Assembly: GCA_001464835.1 (NCBI GenBank)
Contig: LNDS01000032.1
Location: 62,001-126,000, forward strand
DNA length: 64,000 nucleotides
Direction of reading: 5' to 3'
From: Rhizobiales bacterium Ga0077525
GTDB lineage: Bacteria > Pseudomonadota > Alphaproteobacteria > Rhizobiales > Xanthobacteraceae
Part shown: positions 41,905 through 51,045 of the stretch, in pieces
Position numbering within the stretch: position 1 is the first letter of the stretch
Layout: the number at the start of each line of letters is the position of its first letter
The notes under the pieces: generated by a model
Databases searched by the model: none
Told to the model about the DNA's origin: nothing
What the model saw: only the letters and a program-made list of their open reading frames with translations
Position numbers and translations under genes: made by a program

Positions 41905-42264
41905 CTAGGCGGAAAATTCCATCATCGTCTTGAAGCCGCCGAAGATCATGCGCTTGCCGTCGAACGGCATGGCATTCATGTCCATCTTCAGGCGCTTGTC
42001 GCTCATTATCTTGTCCATAATCGCGTCACGGGACTTGCGCGATGTGTAAGTGATCCAGGAGAACACCACGACTTCGCCGGGTTTCAGCTTGACGCTGCGC
42101 GGAAACGAGGTCCACTTGCCCTTCTTGACGTCGTCGGCGACGCATTCGACATAACTCAGCGCGCCGAATTCCATCCAGATCTTGCCGGCCTTTTTGGCGA
42201 TCTTGCGATAGGCCGCCAGCTTCTTCTTCGGCACCGGGACGATAAAACCGTCGACATAGGTCAT
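41905..42264 (-). CDS. DUF1428 family protein
   Basis: A 119-residue small protein of the DUF1428 family, whose members have a dimeric ferredoxin-like fold and no established function. Seen: MTYVDGFIVPVPKKKLAAYRKIAKKAGKIWMEFGALSYVE and VVFSWITYTSRKSRDAIMDKIM. The ATG at 42264 follows AGGAAAGG. Upstream on the same strand is a fragment of a VOC protein gene. Such pairs often stand side by side in intact form elsewhere. Confidence 0.82.
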   Translation of the reverse strand: MTYVDGFIVPVPKKKLAAYRKIAKKAGKIWMEFGALSYVECVADDVKKGKWTSFPRSVKLKPGEVVVFSWITYTSRKSRDAIMDKIMSDKRLKMDMNAMPFDGKRMIFGGFKTMMEFSA

Positions 42265-42289
42265 GTGTTTTCCTTTCCTTGAGAGACGC

Positions 42290-42405
42290 CACTGGCCGGC
42301 GTAGGCGCGTTCGATCGTCGCCAGGTCGACCTTGTTCATTTTCAACATCGCGCTCATGGCGCGATCGGCCTTGGCGCGATCAAGATCGCGCAGCATATCC
42401 GATGC
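42290..42405 (-). pseudogene. Remnant of a VOC/PhnB-like gene (3' end only)
   Basis: The minus-strand reading DRAKADRAMSAMLKMNKV then DLATIERAYAG matches the usual C-terminus of PhnB-like VOC proteins, where it is the end of a protein of about 150 residues. Here it has no upstream body and no stop of its own, and reads into the DUF1428 gene. The 338-base stretch 42265-42602 between the DUF1428 gene and coaBC holds this fragment and nothing else I can recognise, apart from the coaBC upstream region. Confidence 0.45.
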
Positions 42406-42602
42406 CGAGGATATTTTGCCGTTTTCCGCCACGATCGAAGTGCGCGATGCCTGCCTGTGCCTGCACGTCCAGCGCCGCACGCATGCTGGCACGGCGTTTC
42501 GACGAGGCGCTGAGCCCTTGTGGAAAGTGCCGAAGCCGCTATGATTGCATTGATGGCAACGCCATCATATGCGATTAAGCAACTGTTTTTGCAACGGTTT
42601 TC

Positions 42603-44003
42603 ATGGCCTCGCTCACCGTCCGCCAGATCGACGAGGCGCTCAAGCAGCAATTGCGGCTGCGCGCCGCGCGCCATGGCCGATCGGTCGAGGATGAAATCCG
42701 CAATATTCTGCGTGACGCCGCCGGCGACACCGAAACCCCGCCCGGCCCTTCGCCCAGTCAGCGCGCGACCGAACCGGCGGCGACCGCGGCCCGGCGCGTC
42801 CTGCTGATTATCGGCGGCGGCATCGCCGCCTACAAGTCGCTCGATCTGATCCGGCGGCTGAAAGAGCGCGGCATCGCCGTGCGCTGTATCCTGACCAAGG
42901 CGGCCGAGGAATTCATCACGCCATTGTCGGCCGGCGCCATTACCGGCGAACGCGTTTTCAGCGACCTGTTCGATCCGGCGCATGAATTCGACGTCGGCCA
43001 TATTCGTTTGGCGCGCGAAGCCGACCTGATCGTCGTCGCGCCGGCGACCGCCGACCTGATGGCCAAGATGGCGAACGGCCTGGCCAACGATCTCGCCACC
43101 GCCGTGCTGCTGGCGGCCAAGGCGAAGATCCTGCTGGCGCCGGCGATGAATCCGGCGATGTGGTCGAACAGAGCGACGCAGCGCAATCTGGCGCAGCTCA
43201 CCGCCGATGGCGTGACCATGATCGGCCCGAACAGCGGCGAGATGGCCGAGAGCGGCGAACGCGGCCTTGGCCGCATGGCCGAACCTTTGGAGATCGCGGC
43301 AAGTGTCGAAGGAATCTTCAAAACTGCCGGCGCGCCGCAGCCGTTGCAGGGCAAGCGCGTGCTGATCACCGCCGGCCCGACGCATGAACCCATCGATCCC
43401 GTGCGCTATATCGCGAACCGGTCGTCCGGCAAGCAGGGCTATGCCATTGCGCAGGCCGCCGCGGCGGCCGGCGCCGATGTCACCTTGATCAGCGGGCCGG
43501 TGAATCTGCCGAAGCCGGCCGGCGTCACTGTTGTCGATGTCGAAACCGCGCGCGACATGCTCGATGCGGTCGAGCGCGCCCTGCCCGCCGACGTCGCCAT
43601 CTTCGCCGCCGCGGTCGCCGACTGGCGCGTCGCCAATGCAGGGGCGCAAAAGATCAAGAAAAAGGCCGGCGCGGCAACGCCTGAACTGGCGCTCGCAGAA
43701 AACCCGGACATCCTGTCCACCATCGCGCACCGACCATCGGGACGTCCCGGTCTGGTCATCGGCTTTGCCGCCGAGACCGAGAATGTCGAGGCCAACGCCA
43801 AGGCCAAGCTCGCCAAAAAAGGCTGTGACTGGATCCTCGCTAATGACGTGTCGCCCGCAACCGGCATCATGGGTGGCGACAACAACACAATAAAACTGGT
43901 GACGGCAAACGGCATCGAGCCGTGGCCGCCGCAAAGCAAGGAAGACGCCGCCACGATGCTGATTGCGCGCATCGCCGCGGCGTTGAAGGGAGACAAGACG
44001 TGA
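42603..44003 (+). CDS. coaBC: CoaBC with N-terminal ribbon-helix-helix domain
   Basis: A 466-residue bifunctional enzyme of coenzyme A synthesis: phosphopantothenate-cysteine ligase and phosphopantothenoylcysteine decarboxylase. Residues 1-42 ([17 protein letters not shown] then [17 protein letters not shown]) form an unrelated FitA/Arc-like ribbon-helix-helix. CoaC (about 65-245) has the His in FDVGHI and PAMNPAMW, but the flap cysteine of E. coli is replaced in [14 protein letters not shown]. CoaB (about 255-460) shows [25 protein letters not shown]. No alternative start codon fits CoaC alone. The stop overlaps the dut GTG. Confidence 0.92.
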   Translation: MASLTVRQIDEALKQQLRLRAARHGRSVEDEIRNILRDAAGDTETPPGPSPSQRATEPAATAARRVLLIIGGGIAAYKSLDLIRRLKERGIAVRCILTKAAEEFITPLSAGAITGERVFSDLFDPAHEFDVGHIRLAREADLIVVAPATADLMAKMANGLANDLATAVLLAAKAKILLAPAMNPAMWSNRATQRNLAQLTADGVTMIGPNSGEMAESGERGLGRMAEPLEIAASVEGIFKTAGAPQPLQGKRVLITAGPTHEPIDPVRYIANRSSGKQGYAIAQAAAAAGADVTLISGPVNLPKPAGVTVVDVETARDMLDAVERALPADVAIFAAAVADWRVANAGAQKIKKKAGAATPELALAENPDILSTIAHRPSGRPGLVIGFAAETENVEANAKAKLAKKGCDWILANDVSPATGIMGGDNNTIKLVTANGIEPWPPQSKEDAATMLIARIAAALKGDKT

Positions 44004-44446
44004 ATGTTCGCATCATGCGACTGGCGCACGCGCGCGATCTGCCGCTGCCGGCCTATCAAACAGCACAGGCCGCGGGTTTCGATCTTACCGCCGCCGTGCC
44101 TGCGCACGCGCCGATCACTCTGATGCCGGGCGCACATGTTTTGGTGCCGACAGGCCTATCGATCGCACTGCCGGAAGGCTTCGAAGCACAGGTGCGTCCA
44201 CGTTCGGGTCTCGCCGCCAAACACGGCGTGACGGTGCTCAATTCGCCCGGCACCATCGACGCGGATTACCGCGGCGAAATCCAGGTTATCCTCATCAATC
44301 ACGGCGTCGAATCGGTCGAAATCGCGCGCGGCATGCGAATAGCCCAGATAGTGGTCGCAACCGTAGCGCGCGCTTCATTTATCGAAGTCGATTCTCTCGA
44401 TGAAACACCACGGGGAATCGGCGGCTTCGGATCCACTGGTGGTTGA
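44000..44446 (+). CDS. dut: Deoxyuridine 5'-triphosphate nucleotidohydrolase (dUTPase)
   Basis: A 148-residue trimeric dUTPase that keeps uracil out of DNA and makes dUMP. Family motifs are [33 protein letters not shown], and the C-terminal [11 protein letters not shown] that closes the active site. The GTG at 44000 overlaps the coaBC stop (GTGA); coaBC-dut is a widespread pair. Confidence 0.95.
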   Translation: MNVRIMRLAHARDLPLPAYQTAQAAGFDLTAAVPAHAPITLMPGAHVLVPTGLSIALPEGFEAQVRPRSGLAAKHGVTVLNSPGTIDADYRGEIQVILINHGVESVEIARGMRIAQIVVATVARASFIEVDSLDETPRGIGGFGSTGG

Positions 44447-44482
44447 AGTGAAGTTTTTTCCACTTACGTACTGGACGGATTG

Positions 44483-44510
44483 TTGACTGTAGCCTATTAC
44501 CTTTTAAATT
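44483..44510 (+). promoter_or_regulatory. Putative promoter of the Rrf2-family gene
   Basis: TTGACT (44483-44488), 16-base spacer, TAAATT (44505-44510). A perfect 10-bp palindrome AGTTGCAACT follows at 44511-44520, so the likely start of transcription and a candidate operator overlap 10-20 bases before the ATG. Confidence 0.45.
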
Positions 44511-44530
44511 AGTTGCAACTGGTGCCGATA

Positions 44531-44941
44531 ATGCCGCTGGTTTCCCGCAAGGGCATTCTTGCCATTGCCGCCGTCATTGACGTGGCTATCAATGCCCAAG
44601 GCCGGCCGGTGTCGGCAAAGGCTTTGGCTGGCCGTCACAAGTTGCCGCCGCGCCATCTTGAGCCGGTGCTGCAAGCGCTTGTCCGTGACGGCATCCTGAA
44701 AGGTATTCGCGGACCGCACGGCGGCTACGAACTGGCGCGCGAACACAAAAAGATCACGGCAGAGGACATCCTGCGAGCCGCCTCGCGCGCGGACGACGAC
44801 GAGGAACCGCAAACGTCATTGCCGAAACTGGCCAGCGATGTCGTGAACCCGGCGCTGGCCGAAGCGGAACGCAGCTTTTCGCTGGCGCTCAGCCGCATCA
44901 ATATCGAAGACATGGTCAAGCGCGCCGAAACGGCAAAATAG
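44531..44941 (+). CDS. Rrf2-family transcriptional regulator without cluster cysteines
   Basis: A 136-residue Rrf2-like protein: GILAIAAVIDVAINAQGRPVSAKAL, HKLPPRHLEPVLQALVRDGIL and GIRGPHGGYELAREHKKITAEDIL are the helix-turn-helix and wing. The protein has no cysteine, so it cannot bind a [2Fe-2S] or [4Fe-4S] cluster as IscR, NsrR or RirA do. Its signal is unknown. The ATG at 44531 is preferred over a TTG six codons upstream, which would overlap the palindrome at 44511. Confidence 0.82.
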   Translation: MPLVSRKGILAIAAVIDVAINAQGRPVSAKALAGRHKLPPRHLEPVLQALVRDGILKGIRGPHGGYELAREHKKITAEDILRAASRADDDEEPQTSLPKLASDVVNPALAEAERSFSLALSRINIEDMVKRAETAK

Positions 44942-45129
44942 CCGGCGCGCCCGCCGCGATTTTCAAGCCGCGTTCGAATATCCGCATTGCCTCAACACGT
45001 TCACCATATGGACTCTTTCGGCGCGACTCCCCGTGGGGGTAAAGTCCAACGATTCGCGTCCGATGTTGCGGACATCGCTCGCGTCCGTTGACGCAATCCA
45101 CGTTGCGTATCCTTTGGGGCAATTCTGAA

Positions 45130-47646
45130 ATGCCGGAGACGATCCGGACGTCGAACGAGGGGCTGCGCTCTCGTCCGAGGCGAGGTGGAGTCCTCTCCGC
45201 CGCCGTCCTCGCCAATCTCTGCGTCCCATTCAGCGCGGCCGAAGCCGGAGCGGAAGCGCTGACCCGCGCCGCCGGCCTGTTCGACCGGCAGGAAATCGTC
45301 ACGCTCACTTTGTTCGCCGGCGCCGCCTGCTTCGCCGTGGTCGCCGCCGTCGTCATGATCCGCAGCCGCCGCAACGCCGGACGCCACGACCCCGGCACGC
45401 GCGACGACACCTTGGCGCTGCAGGCCGAAGTCGACCGCTTCAAGCAGCTGTTCCTGTCCGATCCGCAAGTGCTGGTGACCTGGGCCGCCGCAGACGACCG
45501 CCCGGAGATTCTCGGCGACACGTCCGTCGTCGTCGCGGGAAATCCCGAGCGCGTGCTGGCCTTCGGTGCCTGGCTGGAACCGGCAGCGGCGCAGTCCATC
45601 GAACAGGCCGTGACGTCCTTGCGCGGCGAGGGCCGCGGCTTCATCATGACGCTGACGACCTCGGCCGGCCGGCCGCTCGAGGCCACCGGCCGCGCCGTCG
45701 GCGGCCGCGCCGTGCTGCGCTTGCGCGATGTCAGTGGCATCGAGCGCGATCTTGTCGATCTCGCCACGCGCCACGACCGGCTCAATGCCGATATCGAGAC
45801 CATGAAGGCGCTGCTCGAATCGCTGCCGGCGCCGGTGTGGGCACGCGACGGCAGCGGCCATCTGGTGTTCGCCAATTCAGCCTATGCCCGCGCCGTCGAA
45901 GCGGTCGATCCGACCGACGCGGTGGCGCGCGAACTCGAACTGCTCGACCGCCCGGCCCTCACCGACGCGGCGCGCGCCCGCGCCGCCGGTGAAGCCTTCA
46001 CCAAGCGCCTGCCGGCCATTGTCGCCGGCGAACGCCGCATCTTCGACGTCATCGACGCGCCGAGCGGCGGCGGCAGCGCCGGCATCGCCATCGACCGTAC
46101 CGAAGCCGAGACCATGCGTTCTGAACTCGCGCGCATGATCGATGCCCATCGCCGCGTTCTCGATCAACTCGCCACCGGCGTCGCCATCTTCAACGTCGAT
46201 CGCAAGCTGATTTTCTACAATACCGCGTTCCGCTCGCTGTTCGATCTCGATGCCGGCACGCTGGAGCAGAATCCGACCGACAGCGCCGTGCTCGACAGAC
46301 TGCGCGCCGATCGCAAATTGCCCGAACAGCAGGACTTCCGGCAATGGAAGCAGCAGCTGTACGAAGCCTACCGCATGGTCGAGCCGCAGGAGCATATGTG
46401 GCACCTGCCCGACGGCCGCACCTTGCGCGTCGTCACGACACCAAATCCGGAAGGCGGCATCACCTATCTCTATGACGACGTCACCGAACGTCTCGATATG
46501 CATCGCCGCTACGATGCGCTGATCAAGGTGCAGAGCGAGACGCTCGATCATCTGGCCGAAGCGGTCGCCGTGTTCGGCTCGGACGGCCGCGTCCGCCTGC
46601 ACAATCCGGCGTTCCAGCGCATGTGGAAACTGTCGGCGGAGGCGCTCGACGCCCACCCGCACATCGAGGCGGTCACCGCCTGGTCGCAGGCGCTGCACGA
46701 CGACAACATCGTCTGGCGCACGCTGCGCGCGGCGGTGACCGCGATCGACGGCCGAGAGCCGGTCGGTGCGCGCATCGAGCGGCGCGACGGCATGGTGATC
46801 GACATGGCGACCATGCCGCTGCCGGACGGCGCGACCTTGGTCACGTTCCAGGACGTCAGCGACACCGTCAATGTCGAACGCGCGCTGCTCGACCGCAACG
46901 AGGCGCTGGTCGCCGCCGACGGCATCAAGATCGAATTCGTCCACCACGTTTCCTATGAACTGCGTTCGCCGCTGACCAACATCATCGGCTTCGCCAACCT
47001 GCTCGGCGATCCAGCATTCGGCCCGCTCAATGCCAAGCAGCATGAATATCTCGGCTACATCACGACATCGACCAATGCGCTGCTGGCGATCATCAATAAC
47101 ATTCTCGACCTCGCCACCATCGACGCCGGCGCCATGACGCTGAATTTGTCCGACGTCGACATCCGCAAATGCATGGAAGCAGCCGCCGAAGGCGTGCTCG
47201 ACCGGCTCGTCAAGAATAACCTCAGGCTGGAAATTCTATCTGCGCCGGGTATCGGCAGCTTCAGCGCCGACGAGCGCCGGCTGCGCCAGGTGCTGTTCAA
47301 TCTTTTGTCCAACGCCGTCGGTTTCTCGCCGCAGGGCGCAGCCGTGACCTTGTCGGCCGAACGGCAGGACGAGGCCGTGGTGTTCACCGTGATCGATCGC
47401 GGCCCCGGCATTCCGCCGGAAGCGAAAGATAAGGTGTTCGACTGGTTCGAAACCGACTCGCAGGGCTCGGAACACCGCGGCACCGGACTGGGGCTGTCGC
47501 TGGTGCGCTCGTTTGTCGAGTTGCATGGCGGCACCATCGAAATCGAATCGACGGTCGGCGCCGGCACCAAAGTCATCTGCGTATTTCCACTCACGCACGC
47601 AGCCGAGCCGGTCGCCAAACCGGCCATCAAGCAAAGCGCGGCTTGA
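45130..47646 (+). CDS. divL: DivL-like cell-cycle kinase homologue (tyrosine in place of phospho-His)
   Basis: An 838-residue membrane sensor kinase homologue. Hydrophobic segments near residues 20-38 and 50-72, three PAS-like domains (about 218-320, 335-445, 460-590), then the dimerisation helix. There the usual SHELR of the H-box reads SYELRSPLTNIIGF, with Tyr609. The ATPase domain is intact (LFNLLSNAVGFS, DRGPGIPPE, RGTGLGLSLVRSF). In Caulobacter, DivL with Tyr550 is not a conventional kinase but controls CckA and hence CtrA phosphorylation and polarity. The ATG at 45130 is taken; the frame is open to 45088. Confidence 0.85.
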   Translation: MPETIRTSNEGLRSRPRRGGVLSAAVLANLCVPFSAAEAGAEALTRAAGLFDRQEIVTLTLFAGAACFAVVAAVVMIRSRRNAGRHDPGTRDDTLALQAEVDRFKQLFLSDPQVLVTWAAADDRPEILGDTSVVVAGNPERVLAFGAWLEPAAAQSIEQAVTSLRGEGRGFIMTLTTSAGRPLEATGRAVGGRAVLRLRDVSGIERDLVDLATRHDRLNADIETMKALLESLPAPVWARDGSGHLVFANSAYARAVEAVDPTDAVARELELLDRPALTDAARARAAGEAFTKRLPAIVAGERRIFDVIDAPSGGGSAGIAIDRTEAETMRSELARMIDAHRRVLDQLATGVAIFNVDRKLIFYNTAFRSLFDLDAGTLEQNPTDSAVLDRLRADRKLPEQQDFRQWKQQLYEAYRMVEPQEHMWHLPDGRTLRVVTTPNPEGGITYLYDDVTERLDMHRRYDALIKVQSETLDHLAEAVAVFGSDGRVRLHNPAFQRMWKLSAEALDAHPHIEAVTAWSQALHDDNIVWRTLRAAVTAIDGREPVGARIERRDGMVIDMATMPLPDGATLVTFQDVSDTVNVERALLDRNEALVAADGIKIEFVHHVSYELRSPLTNIIGFANLLGDPAFGPLNAKQHEYLGYITTSTNALLAIINNILDLATIDAGAMTLNLSDVDIRKCMEAAAEGVLDRLVKNNLRLEILSAPGIGSFSADERRLRQVLFNLLSNAVGFSPQGAAVTLSAERQDEAVVFTVIDRGPGIPPEAKDKVFDWFETDSQGSEHRGTGLGLSLVRSFVELHGGTIEIESTVGAGTKVICVFPLTHAAEPVAKPAIKQSAA

Positions 47647-47653
47647 AGCCAAT

Positions 47654-47688
47654 AAAAAAGCCTCCGCGGAAAACCGCGGAGGCTTTTT
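47654..47688. terminator. Bidirectional terminator after divL
   Basis: AAAAAGCCTCCGCGG (47655-47669) pairs with CCGCGGAGGCTTTTT (47674-47688), a perfect 15-bp stem with a 4-base loop, usable by both converging genes. Confidence 0.92.
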
Positions 47689-47702
47689 CAGTCCATATGG
47701 AC

Positions 47703-48083
47703 TTAGCGCATGGGGCGCGGCTGGTAGCCGACATACTCGCCGTTCACGCAGGCACCCTTGTTGGCGCCGAACAAGGCATGGAAGCCACGGCACGGCTGAA
47801 ACACGGCATCAATCGCCGCGACGGTGCCGACGCCGGCGATGCCGCCAACCGTTGCCGCACCTGCGGCCGTGGTCGGCAGAGCCGCGGAGCCGATTGCAGG
47901 GGCAGCGCCGTACCAACCGTGATAGAGGCCGACGCCAACTGCGGTGCCGACCGCGGCGCCGGCAACCGGGCCGGCGACGCCGGTCGTGTATTGCGCGTCC
48001 TGTGCGCTCGCCAAAGTCGGCATTGCAATTGCGCCGGCGGTGACCGCGGCGACTGTCAGTGCTGTGATAAATCTACGCATCAT
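47703..48083 (-). CDS. Small exported glycine/alanine-rich protein
   Basis: A 126-residue protein with a signal sequence (ITALTVAAVTAGAIAMPTLASA, then QD) and a mature part rich in Gly, Ala and Val, with Gly-rich stretches that resemble glycine-zipper segments (GPVAGAAVGTAVGVG, GAATVGGIAGVGTVAA). Two cysteines near the end (QPCRGF and GACVNG) could form a disulfide. No known family. The ribosome site GAAGGAG lies 4 bases before the ATG at 48083. It is convergent with divL. Confidence 0.72.
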   Translation of the reverse strand: MMRRFITALTVAAVTAGAIAMPTLASAQDAQYTTGVAGPVAGAAVGTAVGVGLYHGWYGAAPAIGSAALPTTAAGAATVGGIAGVGTVAAIDAVFQPCRGFHALFGANKGACVNGEYVGYQPRPMR

Positions 48084-48375
48084 GATGCTCCTTCGTTGAA
48101 CCTTATCCGTACCCAGCAAACGTTCTCTCCTCGCATGCGTTCCGCAGCGCACGCGGGGAACAGCGATGTTTTGTGCAACAATGGCGATGATGTGTCAGAG
48201 CCCGGGAACCGCGACACGCACGCGGTAAATCGAAGGCAATGCTGAGGCGTCTGTGGCTCGTTGCCACATCCACGCCGCAGTTCATTCCACGTCGCGCCCT
48301 ATTGTCTGCTTTTGCGCGCCGGGGCAATCTACCGCGAACGCTTCATACAAAGAATCAATCACGGGGGTAAACGTC

Positions 48376-49422
48376 ATGGCAACGCCGCGCAATTTTCCGC
48401 TCAACGCCTGGTATATCGCGGCCTGGAGCTACGAGGTCGGCAAGCGCGAGCCGCTGGCACGCACGGTCTGCAACAATAAAATGGTGATGTGGCGCAAGGC
48501 CGACGGCTCGCTCGCCGTGCTTGAAGACGCCTGCTGGCATCGCCTGCTGCCGCTGTCGATGGGCTGGCTCGAAGGCGAAACGATCGTCTGCCGTTACCAC
48601 GGGCTTGGATTCGACGGCAAAGGCCAATGCACGCGCATGCCGTCGCAGGATAAACTCAATCCGGCGGCGAAGGTGCGCAGCTATCCGGCGCTCGACCGCC
48701 ATCGCTACGTCTGGGTGTGGCCGGGCGATCCGGCGCTGGCCGATCCCGCTTTGGTGCCGGACATGCACTGGAACGACGATCCGGAATGGGCCGGCGACGG
48801 CAAGACTCTTTTCGCCAAATGCGACTACCGGCTGTTCGTCGACAACCTGATGGACCTCACGCACGAGTCCTTCGTGCACATCACCAGCATCGGCTCCAAG
48901 CACGTTGCCGAGACGCCGATGACGACGACGCATTCCGGCCGCACCGTAACCTCGACACGCTGGATGCTCGATATCGACGCGCCGCCGTTCTGGCGCACCC
49001 AGCTCGGCAAACCGGGCAATGTCGACCGCTGGCAGATCATCCGCTTCGAGGCGCCGTGCACCATCGTGCTCGATGTCGGCGTCGCGCCCACCGGCACCGG
49101 CGCGCCCTCGGGAGACCGCTCGCAGGGCGTCAACGGCCGGGTACTCAACTCGATCACGCCGGAAACCGACACCACCTGCATGTATTTCTGGTCGATGACG
49201 CGCAACTACAAACTGAGCGATCAGTCGCTGACCTCACAGCTGCGCGAGGCCAATGCCAATATCTTCCTCGAAGACCTGGTCGTGGTCGAAGCCCAGCAGC
49301 GCATGATCGACGAGCGGCCGGATGCGCCCCTGCGCAATCTCAACATCGACGCCGGTTCGATGCGCGCCCGCAAGATCATCGACGACATGATCGCCAGCGA
49401 GACGCGCATCGCGGCGGAGTGA
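48376..49422 (+). CDS. Rieske-type aromatic ring oxygenase/O-demethylase (VanA-like)
   Basis: A 348-residue oxygenase subunit. The Rieske [2Fe-2S] ligands are Cys53, His55, Cys72 and His75 (CWHRLLPLS and CRYHGLGF). The mononuclear iron site is in DLTHESFVH, with His163 and His168. It belongs to the vanillate-demethylase-like group, which needs a separate reductase; none is encoded nearby. The substrate is unknown. The ATG at 48376 follows GGGGG. The 292 bases before it show nothing I can name. Confidence 0.82.
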   Translation: MATPRNFPLNAWYIAAWSYEVGKREPLARTVCNNKMVMWRKADGSLAVLEDACWHRLLPLSMGWLEGETIVCRYHGLGFDGKGQCTRMPSQDKLNPAAKVRSYPALDRHRYVWVWPGDPALADPALVPDMHWNDDPEWAGDGKTLFAKCDYRLFVDNLMDLTHESFVHITSIGSKHVAETPMTTTHSGRTVTSTRWMLDIDAPPFWRTQLGKPGNVDRWQIIRFEAPCTIVLDVGVAPTGTGAPSGDRSQGVNGRVLNSITPETDTTCMYFWSMTRNYKLSDQSLTSQLREANANIFLEDLVVVEAQQRMIDERPDAPLRNLNIDAGSMRARKIIDDMIASETRIAAE

Positions 49423-49506
49423 GCCGCAAGCGCTGTCGGGCGGCGGTCTGGCGCTTGAGCATAACTCCCGTTTATAAGGGTTTGTCCTCATGCGGATGCT
49501 GATTCG

Positions 49507-51045
49507 ATGTTCCCCACCACGACCGGCGGCTACAGCTTCACGGTGGCGCTCGAAGACGAGCAGGCCACCTCCCGGCTGATGGCGGATGTCGCCGGGCTGA
49601 TCGAGCCCGGCGACCTGATCACGCTGTCCGGCGATCTTGGCGCCGGCAAGACCGCCTTCGCCCGCGCCTTCATCCGCCACGTCGCTGGCGACGAAACCAT
49701 TGAAGTACCAAGCCCGACCTTCACATTGATGCAGAGCTACGATCTGCCGCGCTTTCCGGTGGTGCATGCCGATCTGTACCGCCTCGGCGGCCCGAGCGAA
49801 CTCAACGAGCTTGGCTTCGAGGACGCGCCGGAAACCGCGGTGACCTTGCTCGAATGGCCCGACCGCGCCGGCGGCCAGCTGCCGCCCGACCGGCTCGACA
49901 TCGCGCTGACCTTGTCGCCGCCGCAAGGCGAAACGTTCCGCCACGCGCAGATCACCGGCTACGGCGCCTTCGCCGCGCGGGCCGAGCGGATCGCGGCGAT
50001 CCGCCGTTTCCTCAACGACACCGGTTTCGGCCAGGCGAGCCGCCGCCGCATTCAGGGCGACGCCTCGACACGCTCTTATGAGCGGCTGGTGCGCGACGGC
50101 GTCAGCTACATCCTGATGAACTCGCCGCGCCGTCCGGACGGACCGCCGGTGCGCGACGGCAAGCCTTACAGCGCCATCGCGCATCTGGCCGAGACGGTGA
50201 CGCCGTTCATTGCCATGGCGCGGGCCTTGCGCATGCTCGGTTTCTCGGCGCCGGCGATCTTCGCCGCCGACCGCGATGCCGGACTGCTGGTACTGGAAGA
50301 TCTCGGCGACGAATTGATCGTCGAGGGCGATCCGCCGGCACCGATCGAGGCGCGTTACGAAGTCGCCGCCGATCTCCTGGCGGCGCTGCATCGTGAGCGC
50401 ACGCCGGACACTTTGACCGTCGAGGCCGGCGTGCAATATCGCGTGCCGCGCTACGACATGGACGCGATGCTGATCGAGACAGAGCTGCTGCTCGATTGGT
50501 TCCTGCCTTTGCTCGGCTCGACGCCGTCCGACGACGTGCGCGACGACTACATTACATTGTGGCGCGCGGCGCTGACGCCGGCGCTGACGGCGCAACCGAC
50601 CTGGGTGCTGCGCGATTATCATTCGCCCAACATCATCTGGCTGCCGGAACGCGACGGCATCGCCCGCGTCGGTCTGCTGGACTTTCAGGACGCCGTGATG
50701 GGGCCGGCCGCCTACGACGTCGCGTCGCTGTTGCAGGATGCCCGCGTCACGGTGCCGGAGATGATGGAGATTTCATTGCTATCGCGCTACACGCGCGCGC
50801 GCATGAAGGCCGAGCGGGGCTTCGACGCGCCGGCTTTCGCGCGGCTTTATGCGACCTTCGCCGCGCAGCGCGCCTCGAAGATTCTCGGTATCTTTGCCCG
50901 TCTCGACCGCCGCGACGGCAAGCCGCAATATTTGCGTCATCTGCCGCGCGTATGGACCTATCTCCAGCGGTCGCTGGCACACCCGGATCTGGCGCCACTC
51001 GCCGCCTGGTATCGTGTGAACATTCCCGTGCCGAAACGCGCATGA
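49507..51045 (+). CDS. tsaE: TsaE-AmgK fusion: t6A ATPase joined to an amino-sugar kinase
   Basis: A 512-residue two-domain protein. Residues 10-150 are TsaE, with Walker A GDLGAGKTAF at 42-51 and the family blocks SPTFTLMQSYD and HADLYRL; it works with TsaB/TsaD in t6A37 synthesis. Residues 165-512 are an aminoglycoside-phosphotransferase-like kinase (LVLEDLGDE, the catalytic LRDYHSPNI, and LLDFQDAVMGPAAYD) similar to AmgK, which phosphorylates MurNAc and GlcNAc at C1. murU follows after a 62-base repeat, supporting that function. Such fusions occur in Hyphomicrobiales. Confidence 0.88.
   Translation: MFPTTTGGYSFTVALEDEQATSRLMADVAGLIEPGDLITLSGDLGAGKTAFARAFIRHVAGDETIEVPSPTFTLMQSYDLPRFPVVHADLYRLGGPSELNELGFEDAPETAVTLLEWPDRAGGQLPPDRLDIALTLSPPQGETFRHAQITGYGAFAARAERIAAIRRFLNDTGFGQASRRRIQGDASTRSYERLVRDGVSYILMNSPRRPDGPPVRDGKPYSAIAHLAETVTPFIAMARALRMLGFSAPAIFAADRDAGLLVLEDLGDELIVEGDPPAPIEARYEVAADLLAALHRERTPDTLTVEAGVQYRVPRYDMDAMLIETELLLDWFLPLLGSTPSDDVRDDYITLWRAALTPALTAQPTWVLRDYHSPNIIWLPERDGIARVGLLDFQDAVMGPAAYDVASLLQDARVTVPEMMEISLLSRYTRARMKAERGFDAPAFARLYATFAAQRASKILGIFARLDRRDGKPQYLRHLPRVWTYLQRSLAHPDLAPLAAWYRVNIPVPKRA

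Noticed and set aside
42354..43934. 526-residue open frame antisense to coaBC
   Set aside because: Runs opposite to the well-supported CoaBC; composition is typical of a shadow frame.
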